Shown: positions 1 to 8,140 of the stretch, piece after piece | Layout of the letters: each line of letters opens with the position of its first letter | Position numbering within the stretch: the stretch's first letter is position 1 | Program-made: the position numbers and the translations under genes | Assembly: GCA_000733415.1 (NCBI GenBank) | Contig: KL662192.1 | Coordinates: 1,362,922 to 1,398,049, forward strand | Direction: 5' to 3' | Source of the DNA: [Leptolyngbya] sp. JSC-1 | GTDB taxonomy: Bacteria; Cyanobacteriota; Cyanobacteriia; Elainellales; Elainellaceae | Length of the DNA: 35,128 nucleotides | Notes under the pieces: generated by a model | Told to the model about the DNA's origin: nothing | Databases searched by the model: none | The model's input: the letters and a program-made list of their open reading frames with translations, nothing else

Positions 1-1
1 A

Positions 2-124
2 TCGTTGCAAGCGTTTGTAATGGGAATCGGTTTGAGCCTTACCACTAAAGCCGGTCGCCAACTCGGCGAAGTTGACGGTTTTGACTCGCAAGAGGGCAAC
101 GAGAAACGCAGCGACAAAGCTTAA
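2..124 (+). CDS. C-terminal end of an unrecognised protein (partial)
   Basis: An open frame enters from the left edge and ends at TAA 122-124. It gives about 40 residues, with a short hydrophobic stretch (VMGIGLSL) followed by a polar, charged tail. The upstream part lies outside the window, so no start or family can be given. The reading is supported only by the absence of stops over a short span, so it could be chance. Confidence 0.35.
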   Translation, partial: SLQAFVMGIGLSLTTKAGRQLGEVDGFDSQEGNEKRSDKA

Positions 125-185
125 TCTTGCTCCATGCCAAGCTAAATGGGGGCGCAAAGCATCTCGAAGTAGAGTAACCTGATTC

Positions 186-344
186 ATGAGGGTTTTATGG
201 ATGAATGTGGTAATTCTCATGAAACCCTCTCCTACTCACACTTTGCAAGCTTTTGTCCGGTACTTAGCCTTTAAGCATATTTACCAAAGAGTTTGGAAAT
301 ACTTTGAAGATTTATTGTTTCCCCGAAGTTGGGAACTAACCTGA
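186..344 (+). CDS. possible small ORF or gene remnant (52 aa)
   Basis: ATG at 186 (alternative ATG at 201) opens a 52-residue frame ending at TGA 342-344. The product is rich in aromatic and basic residues (for example FKHIYQRVWKYFEDLLF). Such composition would fit a fragment of a transposase or other DNA-handling protein, but no family is recognised. There is no clear ribosome binding site. It is listed because nothing else explains this stretch. Confidence 0.2.
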   Translation: MRVLWMNVVILMKPSPTHTLQAFVRYLAFKHIYQRVWKYFEDLLFPRSWELT

Positions 345-678
345 AGTTTTCAAAACAAGCAATATCAACGAGTTGAGCAAATTTATTGTTGTTATTGCTT
401 AGGGCTAAGCTCATCGTTTAGCTTTAGAACAAGCATGTTTGGAAATACCGAATTTACATAGGAAGTAAGTAGATTTACTATCTTTTTCGTTTTAGTTTTG
501 CTCTCAATCAAGTCCCCCCTACCATAATGTGAATGATTTCTATTTGGCTTGCACTCGCTCTTTCACAGTAATGGCAACTTCTAATATTAGAAATCTTCTG
601 TAATCAATGATGATCGAGCGATGGCATGTTCAATATCGTAGTTGACAGAGTAAGTAAATTTTTGAGGAGTTTCAATTT
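345..678. other. intergenic stretch with no recognised gene
   Basis: AT-rich sequence with stops in all frames. The last 20 bases contain the GAGGAG ribosome binding site of the next gene. No hairpin-plus-T-run terminator or known RNA was seen. Confidence 0.5.
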
Positions 679-1596
679 ATGAATAGTGACGAAGAAAATC
701 GCAGAAGACAGGAGGAATATTATAGACAAGAGGAGCAACGTAGAAGACAGCAAGAGGAAGAGCAATATCGACAGAATGAGCAGTGTAGGCAACAAGAGGC
801 AGAGGCAAATCGTAGAAGGCAAGAAGAAGAACAGCAGAGATGGCGGCAACAAGAAGAACAGCGCAGGCGAGACGAGCAACATAGCCGAGAAGCAGAACTG
901 CGACAACAAGAGGATGATGAGCGACGCAGAAGGCAGCAGGATGAAGAATCAAGACAGCAACAGCAGAATTCTTGGAATACTCAAAACAGCTTCTGGAACA
1001 GGCGGTTTCCAGATCTTGATAATCCAGCTAAACCCACTGGAACCCAAAGGGCTTCTAAACCTGTTTCTGCGGCCAAAACTGTAACACAGAAAACTACTCA
1101 ACCTCAGCAATCTAGTAATCCTGGCACTGGTTGTTTTGGTGGTTGCCTTTCGCTGATAGGTAATCTTATCGCAGGAGTTATAGTCCTTCTCGGCATTGGC
1201 TATGTTGCTTCCTTTGATTAAGAAGAAGACCCAAACCCAGTACCATCTCCATCCTTTACGCCTGTTGCCAAAGCACCTGCTCCAGAGAGCTTGAGTCTAA
1301 CAACCCAAGATTTATCAAGATTAGAGCTGACAGATGCCAATTTAGTAGAAATCGACAGAAAAACTGATCAGATTTTCTATCAAAGGCATCCAGAGTTTCG
1401 TAATCAACCGATTCCTCAAGGTGATAAGAAATCTGCGCTTGAGTGGCATGAAATCAGAAGATGTGTAGTGCTAGTAGATCTCCTATTTTATAAACGACAC
1501 TCAGAGATGCAAGGCAAGCCAATCACATCCCAACAATCAGAACTCAAAGCAGAATGGCTGCGAATCCGTCAAGAAGTTGGGAAATGCAACAATTAG
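679..1596 (+). pseudogene. coiled-coil single-pass membrane protein, split by an in-frame TAA
   Basis: ATG 679 follows GAGGAG by a good distance. Residues about 5-97 are almost only Q, R and E and should form a long coiled coil or single alpha-helix. A membrane segment follows at about 150-178 (GCLSLIGNLIAGVIVLLGIG). The frame stops at TAA 1219-1221 but continues without another stop to 1596: first a 23-residue acidic/proline linker (EEDPNPVPSPSF...), then about 100 residues. That last part holds two copies of one motif, IFYQRHPEFRNQPIP...EWHEIR and LFYKRHSEMQGKPIT...EWLRIR. The linker, the direct frame continuity and the repeat domain indicate one ancestral 305-codon gene with a nonsense mutation. 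An alternative is a 180-residue protein followed by a separate ORF starting at TTG 1291. The family is not recognised. Confidence 0.7.
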
Positions 1597-1664
1597 AATT
1601 TTGATCTCTAAAAGCAAGGTTGTATAAATTAGCGAAACTTAGATTGATTCATTGGTATAGAGCA

Positions 1665-2753
1665 ATGAAAACTTCAAATATGAGCATTCATCAATTAACC
1701 GTAGGAACTTCTCTATCTGTACATTTTTATCACTGCAATTTCAGGTTCTCTCATTACCGACCATCCCAACTACAAATAAGCAAAAGGTAGCGCAAGCCCA
1801 ACCTCGATCTCGCCTGCGGGTAGCCCTTCTAGACTTTGATTATGCCAGTATCGATGCCGATTTCTCAGCCTATGATTTGTTTAATGGCTTGGGACCAGCT
1901 CAGGGAGTCAGTAGTCTTTTAACCAATCGGCTGGTTCAGAATGACACCTACTCTGTGATTGAACGCAGTCGAGTTGAGGCAATTTTACGAGAGCAGAATT
2001 TTGGGCAATCTGGACGGGTAGATGCGAGCACAGCGGCTGAAATTGGTCGCATTCTTGGGGTGGATGCCGTGATCGTTGGCTCCATTACCCAGTTCAACCT
2101 AAATGCAGAAGAATCAGGTTTAAACATTTTGGGGGTTGGTCGGCGCACCGTAACCTACGACGCAGAGGTTCAGCTCACGGCAAGGCTAGTGAACACGACA
2201 ACGGCAGAAATTGTCATGGCGGCAGAGGGCATCGGTACAGCAGAGGAGCGGGGCAAGGCTAGTGAACACGACAACGGCAGAAATTGTCATGGCGGCAGAG
2301 GGCATCGGTACAGCAGAGGAGCGGGATGAATCCTTTTCAATTGGCGGAATTGGCGGAGTGGCGAATGCCAGCGCTAAACAGAATCAGTTGTTGAAACAAG
2401 CTGCTGAAACTGTCGTGCTGCAATTGACTGAACAGTTGACGGCAACGACATCACGAATCACGCCACTGGCTCAATCTGCACAATCAACCATGAATGCAGT
2501 TGTGGCGGATGTGACGAATAACCAAGTCATTCTGAATCAAGGTGCTCAAGCGGGACTAAGTCCTGGCATGATTCTGTCGGTTGAACGAATTGATCGAGAA
2601 GTGACTGACCCTACAACCGGCGAAGTGATTCGCACCCTGACCTCACCTGTTGGGCAAATTGAGCTAACCGATGTCGATGCCCGATCGTCAGTTGGCCGAG
2701 TGTTGAGCGGTGCCGGATTTCAAGTTGGTGATCGGGTTGCAGCAGTCAAATAG
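1665..2753 (+). pseudogene. CsgG-like secreted/lipoprotein-type protein with FlgT-like C-terminal domain, frameshifted
   Basis: The conserved part begins at about 1811 (RLRVALLDFDY) and reads as a CsgG/curli-assembly-type domain (typical features: VIERSRVEAILREQNF and GRILGVDAVIVGSITQF). The C-terminal part from about 2460 looks like a FlgT C-terminal domain (NQGAQAGLSPGMILSVER, VGDRVAAVK). A 73-bp tandem duplication at 2179-2325 throws the frame by one; removing one copy rejoins both halves. The N-terminus is also doubtful. The domain frame is open back to 1661 but has no ATG, while ATG 1665 in another frame starts a signal-peptide-like stretch, so a second indel near 1700-1740 is likely. 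The hydrophobic stretch ending VAQA before QPRSR would be the export signal. Family assignment is from motif recognition only. Confidence 0.75.
2179..2325 (+). repeat. 73-bp perfect tandem duplication (2 copies)
   Basis: The sequence from GGCAAGGCTAG to GAGCGG occurs at 2179-2251 and again, identically, at 2252-2324, with one extra shared G at 2325. The unit length is 73, not a multiple of three, so it frameshifts the CsgG-like gene that contains it. Perfect identity implies a recent event or an assembly error. Confidence 0.97.
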
Positions 2754-2804
2754 CGTTTGCTTGCAATGTTATATAGGTTTTCAAAATCTATTCAGGAGTA
2801 ATTT

Positions 2805-3068
2805 ATGACTCGATTCAAGAACCCAAGCAATGGTTATGTCCACGAAGTTAATAGTATCAGCGTATTCCTCGGTTGTCTCTTACTTGGTTCTCTCTTCTTT
2901 CTGTTGGTTGGAGAATTTGCACATTCCTTGATTTCGGCTATATTGGCAATCTTGACCTTTGGCCTTAGCTGGTTGATTTATCCGTTTTTTGCCCCTGGAA
3001 TCATTCGGAGAAAATGGCTGAGAAAAGGGTTTATTGAACTAGATGAGTATGGTAGCCGTAAGGCTTGA
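2805..3068 (+). CDS. small two-helix membrane protein
   Basis: The 87-residue product follows AGGAG by eight bases. It has two predicted membrane helices, at about residues 19-37 (VFLGCLLLGSLFFLLVG) and 42-63 (LISAILAILTFGLSWLIYPF). The N-terminus NPSNGYVHEV and the C-terminus RRKWLRKGFIELDE match my memory of a widespread family of uncharacterised bacterial small membrane proteins. No function is known to me. It is intact, although the genes on both sides are disrupted. Confidence 0.8.
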   Translation: MTRFKNPSNGYVHEVNSISVFLGCLLLGSLFFLLVGEFAHSLISAILAILTFGLSWLIYPFFAPGIIRRKWLRKGFIELDEYGSRKA

Positions 3069-3253
3069 TTTCCTCTTGATTAACTCTCAATTGATGCAGG
3101 TTAAGAGTTATGTAAGTTGACATGATCGAGTGAGTCTCCATGCTCCTCTCCAATGCAATTCACAGCGGAACGTTGCCGAGTGATTTCTACTCTGGCCTAA
3201 TTGATTTTCAGACTGAACGTTGAACACACTCAAAGCTTGAAGGAGTAATTACC

Positions 3254-4704
3254 ATGACCATAACTCGTAATTCCGCATTCGCTCCAATTCGGATTGATGT
3301 AGGCAATATGAGATCTGACTATGTAGATACAGAAGGTAATGTCTGGCAAACCGATCGATATTATTCTGCCCCGCGATCATTCGTGTATAGTCAAGCTGGC
3401 CGTGACGTTTATGACACATATGACGATGAGTTGTACAATTACACCCGCTATGCTGGCGATCCTGGAGATTTCTCTTACAACATTCCAATCGCTAATGGTG
3501 TCTACACTATCAATCTGAAATTTGCAGAGGTGTATTGGGGGTGGCGTGCAGCAGGTGACCGTCAGTTTGACGTTGGTATTGAAGGGCAGAAGGTTTTGGA
3601 CGACTTTAATATTGCTAGGGAGGCAGGAGGCTATAATAATGCAGTGGATAAGACCTTCAATGTATCTGTGACAGATGGTACTCTCAATATTGACTTCTCC
3701 AAGTACGGAGCGATAAACGACTATTCATGGGATCGTCCAACCATTTCAGCCATTGAAGTTCTCCCAAAACAGTCTGGGATTCGCATCAACGCTGGTGGGC
3801 CAGACTACACAGATAAGGCAGGCAACCTCTGGCGAGCAGATGATTTCTTCACTAGGGGAAGGACATTCATAGACTCTGCTCCAATTGCTAACACAACAGA
3901 TGGTGCCCTCTATCAGAGCGTGCGCCTTGGCAGCTTTTCCTACGCCATCCCGGTTGTAAATGGCATCTATGATGTGAGGCTGCTGTTAGCAGACAAGTAT
4001 TGGAATGATGTTGGAAAGCGAGTTTTTGATGTCAATGTCGAGAATCGACAGCAGCTTATAAGAGATATAGATATTCTTGCCAGAACTCGGAAATATGCGG
4101 CATTTGATTTGAAAATTCAAAGCGTTGAGGTGATTGATGGTTCACTCAATCTCAGCTTTCTAAGCAAGGTTGATGAGGCTACGGTTTCAGCGATTGAGAT
4201 TATTCAGAATGGAAGGCAGCTTGTGCTGGGCACCGATCAAGGTGAGCTTTTGGGGGCCAATCCGGTAATGACACGATCCTTGGGCGAGGGGGCGATGATC
4301 AATTGAACGGCAATGGGGGCAACGATGTACTAGTCGGGGGTTTTGGTGACGATACACTCAATGGAGGTACTGGATTAGATTCCTTCGTTTTTGACATCAA
4401 CACCCGCTTTAGACGAGCAATAGGAGTGGACAAGATTCTTGATTTTCAGAGCCGTGACAAAATTATTTTGGACAGGACCACTTTTACCGAATTAGCAGAT
4501 GGACCGGTTTCCTTTCAAAGCGTAAGTTCGATTGAACAGGCTCAAGTAAGCTCTGCTTTAATTACCTATGTACCAACTACAGGAGCATTGTATTATAACG
4601 CCAATGCTAGAGAACCTGGTTTTGGTAATATTAGAGGAGGACAGTTTGCGAGCTTGACTGCCGGTTTACAGCTAAACCTGACAAACTTCGTAGTTCGAGC
4701 CTAA
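3254..4704 (+). pseudogene. double malectin-domain protein with RTX calcium-binding C-terminus, frameshifted
   Basis: The first frame (3254-4306) carries two malectin-like carbohydrate-binding domains, about residues 11-170 and 175-312. Each begins with the (I)R(I)(D/N)xG...Y.D..GN.W pattern and ends with a TISAIEVL / TVSAIEII strand. Just before the first-frame stop at 4304-4306, frame +2 becomes coding: from 4261 it reads SGNDTILGRGGDDQLNGNGG, then NDVLVGGFGDDTLNGGTG. These are classic RTX nonapeptides, followed by a serralysin-type C-terminal domain up to 4704. The first frame reaches LLGAN at the same point, so one base (probably a T in AAT-TCC) is missing near 4260-4262. The repaired product would be about 483 residues, exported by a type I system through its C-terminus. 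AGGAG lies upstream of ATG 3254. Confidence 0.85.
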
Positions 4705-5059
4705 GGCACAAACGCCAGCACTGCTGATTGATGCTAGATCAACTCAACCATCAATTAGGTGTTGCAAGTAGCATCTCAAACTTATTCAGAGCGATTTGTT
4801 CATAGATTGCCTCAAACCCTGGTTCTAACGAGTTTGGGGCAATTTACTAATTGCCGTCACTCAAATCCAGTAGCTACAGGATGCCCCAGTCATATCTGTC
4901 TCACTATTGTTGATATATCCCGCTGTGAATCTATCTTCAGGAGGATTGGCAGCGCGCAAGGCAGCGTTTATCGAGCAACATGATTGAACCACCCCATCCG
5001 CTCCCCTTTATACTAGATGCAGAGAACGCATTGTTGATTTGAGAAGCGGAGCGAGGCCG
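4705..5059. other. intergenic stretch with no convincing gene
   Basis: A 74-residue open frame at 4759-4983 has no family resemblance, biased composition and no ribosome binding site, and is not accepted. The end of the stretch (GGAGCGAGG) provides the ribosome binding site for the next gene. Confidence 0.5.
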
Positions 5060-5875
5060 ATGGAACGAGTACTAGTGGCAGGCGCAACTGGCGGAGTCGG
5101 GCAATTGGCTGTTGCCAAACTCTTAGAGCAGGGCTACACCGTGCGTGTCCTCACCCGCCGTGCCGACAAAGCGAAGCAAATGTTTCAGGACCAAGTTGAA
5201 ATTGCCCTCGGCGATACCCGCGATCCACAGACGCTGCCAACTGCGCTGCAAGACATCGCCTACCTGATCTGCTGCACCGGCACCACAGCCTTTCCTTCGG
5301 CCAAATGGGGTTTTCAGTTTGATTCAAAGCTGAATCCCCTGCAGCAACTCTGGACTTGGAGCAAGGTGTTTACAGATGCCAACTATCGTCAGACCAAGGC
5401 TACTAACAGCCCTCAGCAGGTGGATGCTGAAGGAGTACAGCACCTTGTAACGGCGGCTCCTAGAACCCTGAAGCGTTTTGTGTTTATTTCATCTTGTGGT
5501 GTTGAGCGGAAAGATAAACCGCCCTATAGCGTGTTGAATGCCTTTGGTGTCTTGGATGCCAAGCAGCAAGGAGAAACGGCCATCATTCAATCGGGGCTGC
5601 CCTATACGATTATCCGTCCTGGTCGGTTGATTGACGGTCCCTTTACGTCGTCTGATCTCAATACTTTGTTGAAAGCTTCTACTCAAGGTAAGCTAGGCGT
5701 TGTGATTGGCACGGGCGATATTCTTAACGGACAGACGAGCCGGATTGATGTAGCCGCCGCCTGTGTTGAATGTCTGCGCTATCCCGTAACTGAAAATAAA
5801 GTGTTTGAGCTAATTAACCAAGGCAGTAGGCCAGCAGCGATTGATTGGGAAGCGCTGTTTGCTCAGTTGGCCTAA
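5060..5875 (+). CDS. NAD(P)-binding atypical short-chain dehydrogenase (NmrA/SDR_a5-like)
   Basis: The start is set at ATG 5060, right before the nucleotide-binding motif VAGATGGVG (residues 5-13) and six bases after GCGAGG; a TTG 21 bases upstream is open but less likely. The product is 271 residues, a normal size for atypical SDRs of the NmrA/HSCARG or Ycf39 type. Other family marks are RFVFISSCGVE in the central strand and PYTIIRPGRLIDGP. The classic YxxxK catalytic pair is not obvious, so it may act as a redox sensor or assembly factor rather than an enzyme. It appears monocistronic. The substrate is unknown. Confidence 0.85.
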   Translation: MERVLVAGATGGVGQLAVAKLLEQGYTVRVLTRRADKAKQMFQDQVEIALGDTRDPQTLPTALQDIAYLICCTGTTAFPSAKWGFQFDSKLNPLQQLWTWSKVFTDANYRQTKATNSPQQVDAEGVQHLVTAAPRTLKRFVFISSCGVERKDKPPYSVLNAFGVLDAKQQGETAIIQSGLPYTIIRPGRLIDGPFTSSDLNTLLKASTQGKLGVVIGTGDILNGQTSRIDVAAACVECLRYPVTENKVFELINQGSRPAAIDWEALFAQLA

Positions 5876-6049
5876 TCTGGTGCTACCTGTTGGTTTAATA
5901 GCGATTGTTTTAATAGCGATTGTGTTCAGTTTCACAATGGAACTACATTCGAGTCCTGCCTCTGGACGGACATCGACAGCTGGCATTCTGATTAACTTGG
6001 AAAATAGACAAGTTCGTCACTCTGACTACCAAGTAGGGAGGAAACTAGA

Positions 6050-6433
6050 ATGCCTGATGCTGAAATGCCCAACCAAGCGACAGAACCCGATCAAGAGATC
6101 GCTGCATCTCAACAAGCTCAAGCCTTTGCCCCTCCCAATTCAGGCGGCAGCGCCATGCTGGATGCAAATATTGCGGCTGGCGAAACTACAGCCCCGAAGG
6201 TCGAAGGAGCAGAGGAACCAATTGCTACCAATTTTTCATCAAGCACCGGGAAAGCTGATGCGAAAACGGCCAATGTGACAACGGTTGCAGAAGCGGCTTC
6301 AGCCGAAGAGCCAACCGAAAAAGGAACGATTCATTTGCAGAGTAACCCCCTGGATGGTGCTGTTCCCAACGACTTGCCTGATACAGATGCCACTGAATTA
6401 CCGCTAGATACAGATGTAAATTTACCTGAGTAA
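6050..6433 (+). CDS. small acidic, low-complexity protein of unknown function
   Basis: ATG 6050 is preceded by a strong GGGAGG ribosome binding site at good spacing, which is the main reason for accepting it. The 127-residue product is rich in A, E, D, T and P, has almost no hydrophobic runs and no Cys or Trp, and should be largely disordered. There is no signal peptide. A segment near residue 92 (GTIHLQSNPLDGAVPNDLPD) is the only part that looks constrained. No family is recognised. Confidence 0.65.
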   Translation: MPDAEMPNQATEPDQEIAASQQAQAFAPPNSGGSAMLDANIAAGETTAPKVEGAEEPIATNFSSSTGKADAKTANVTTVAEAASAEEPTEKGTIHLQSNPLDGAVPNDLPDTDATELPLDTDVNLPE

Positions 6434-6908
6434 TTAATATACTCCTGTTGGCTAAGCTGTAAAGCTAATCCATGAATAATTTGATGATTGCTACAGTCTA
6501 TCTTGTAGGCAATCTCAATAGATTTTAATTTCTAGGCTATTTAGCTATGTGTGATGTTGCCGATTGCATGTGCTTGCTAGTTCTTCTGAGCGGCAACATA
6601 AAGCGATCAAACGGAAGCCGATCAAACGCTAAGGCCATTCTGAGCAATTAACCGTGACATTCAACTGTTGACTGAACAAAACCACAATCTACACTCAAGA
6701 GGTTTAATGTCAAGTCGGATGGAACAACGGCACTATCGTAAGGACGAAGCATTTGCGTCAAAAGCTCTGTAGCTATGCCTTGGATTCATTGGGTTTGTTA
6801 AACCTGGCAACTTGAATCAAGGTCGTGATCTATCGACTTGATCTGCAAGCAACGCTCAAATTCTCTAACATTGCGTTTTCAGTTTCCTCTCAGTCAAACA
6901 CAGCATCT

Positions 6909-6944
6909 AGGCAATGGGTTGTCTAAAGACGCCTGTTGCCTTTT
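6909..6944 (+). terminator. hairpin followed by T-run (Rho-independent-like)
   Basis: Arms AGGCAA (6909-6914) and TTGCCT (6936-6941) pair. A set of G-C and wobble pairs continues inward to a second stem, GTCT/AGAC (6921-6924 and 6927-6930). A run of T follows at 6941-6944. No coding gene ends nearby on the plus strand (the previous stop is at 6433), so it may end a long 3' UTR or a non-coding RNA. Confidence 0.4.
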
Positions 6945-7117
6945 CTCAAGGTTCTGGAAATCTGCCTCCAAAGATGGAACGCAGCAACCAATTAACTCAA
7001 TAAAATTAATCATGTAGCTTGAAAAACCATTAACCAATTTTACGGCATGACTAAAGCCTAGCTAACGGTTTTAATTGCACGATATTAGCTCGTAGGATTA
7101 GCTTCTCATTATCAATC

Positions 7118-7143
7118 AAGTTTGATATTTAAGTTTGATATTT
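7118..7143 (+). repeat. 13-bp tandem repeat upstream of crtW
   Basis: AAGTTTGATATTT occurs twice in direct succession, about 130 bases before the ketolase start. It could be a promoter or operator element, or chance in AT-rich sequence. Confidence 0.5.
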
Positions 7144-7271
7144 GAAATCGATAACAAGCCAACGTCTGATAGTGCAAATACTGTACCCATTGATGATTTC
7201 TATAACTATTTCGTATCACTTCCATTTGCACCACTCAGAACGCACCACCTCGATTGGAATGAGCAAGGCAT

Positions 7272-8060
7272 ATGACTTCGATTGTATTCGATATCACCAC
7301 CCAGAACGTCGCAGAGATTAAGCAAGAGATTAAGCAGTTAACCCGCAAACAAAATTCAGCCTATGGCCTACTAATTGCTCTTGGTTTAATTGGATTGTGG
7401 GCAATTAGCCTGATCCTACTGCTTTCGATTCATTTAGACCAATTCCCGGTTTGGTTAATTCCGCCTGCCATACTCTGGCAAATGTTTCTCTACACAGGGC
7501 TATTCATTACAGCTCATGATGCCATGCATGGTGCGGTTTATCTCCAATCAGCCAAGGTCAATCATTTTCTGGGAGCATTGGCTGTGACCTGCTATGGGTT
7601 GTTCTCCTACCGGGAACTGCTGGAAAAACATTGGCTGCATCACCGCTATCCGGCCAGCGATCAAGATCCGGACTTTCATGACGGTGAACACAACCATCCT
7701 GTACGCTGGTATTTCTACTTCATAAGCCGCTACTGGAAATGGAAGCAGTTGATTGGGCTAACGCTGGTTTATATCTTGCTGCATCAGATTCTACATGTTC
7801 CTCAAAATAACCTAACTCTATTTTGGGTTGCTCCATCGGTGCTAAGCTCAGTGCAATTGTTCTACTTTGGCACGTTTCTAACCCATAACGAACCAAGCGA
7901 AGGTTTCAAAAATAGCCATCGCGCTCGTACCAATCCTTTACCGATATTCTGGTCATTTATTACCTGCTACCACTTTGGCTATCACGAAGAGCACCACGAG
8001 CATCCATCGGTAGCTTGGTGGCAGTTACCAACTGTGCATCGGCTCCATCGTTCCTGCTAA
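7272..8060 (+). CDS. crtW: beta-carotene ketolase (CrtW type)
   Basis: The enzyme adds keto groups at C4/C4' of beta-ionone rings, using O2 and a di-iron centre in the membrane, to make echinenone and canthaxanthin. The 262-residue product has the histidine boxes of the membrane fatty-acid-desaturase-like superfamily: HDAMH at residues 82-86, HWLHHRYP at 120-127 and HEEHHEHP at 238-245. Hydrophobic helices lie at about 33-53, 59-79, 97-111, 160-175 and 186-203. FGTFLTHNEPSEGF and NPLPIFWSFITCYHFGYHEEHHEHP are characteristic of CrtW rather than CrtO, which is a different flavoprotein. Length is typical. The downstream ORF starts like a carotenoid glycosyltransferase, which fits a carotenoid-modification pair. 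Confidence 0.92.
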   Translation: MTSIVFDITTQNVAEIKQEIKQLTRKQNSAYGLLIALGLIGLWAISLILLLSIHLDQFPVWLIPPAILWQMFLYTGLFITAHDAMHGAVYLQSAKVNHFLGALAVTCYGLFSYRELLEKHWLHHRYPASDQDPDFHDGEHNHPVRWYFYFISRYWKWKQLIGLTLVYILLHQILHVPQNNLTLFWVAPSVLSSVQLFYFGTFLTHNEPSEGFKNSHRARTNPLPIFWSFITCYHFGYHEEHHEHPSVAWWQLPTVHRLHRSC

Positions 8061-8140
8061 TTTTCCGGCGTTGCCGAATTCGGCTATGATATGCGCCCCC
8101 AACTTTGGGAGGAATCAAACCATTAAAGTCAGCCCGATTT

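Larger units (their letters stand above)
6434..7271. other. 838-bp gap without protein genes; possible small RNA
   Basis: All frames are broken. The stretch contains a hairpin with a T-run at 6909-6944 and a 13-bp tandem repeat at 7118-7143, upstream of the ketolase gene. A copy of the dispersed element GACGAAGCATTTG lies near 6744. Nothing else was recognised. Confidence 0.5.

Noticed and set aside
604..952. Long minus-strand frames rich in leucine opposite the coiled-coil gene
   Set aside because: They are mirror images of the Q/R/E-rich codon repeats on the plus strand, lack a ribosome binding site and look like no family.
4759..4983. 74-residue open frame after the RTX gene
   Set aside because: No ribosome binding site, no recognisable domain and composition unlike the neighbouring genes.
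7272..8060. Ketolase as a fatty-acid desaturase
   Set aside because: Histidine-box spacing and the FGTFLTHNEP and CYHFGYHEEHHEHP motifs are those of CrtW-type ketolases.
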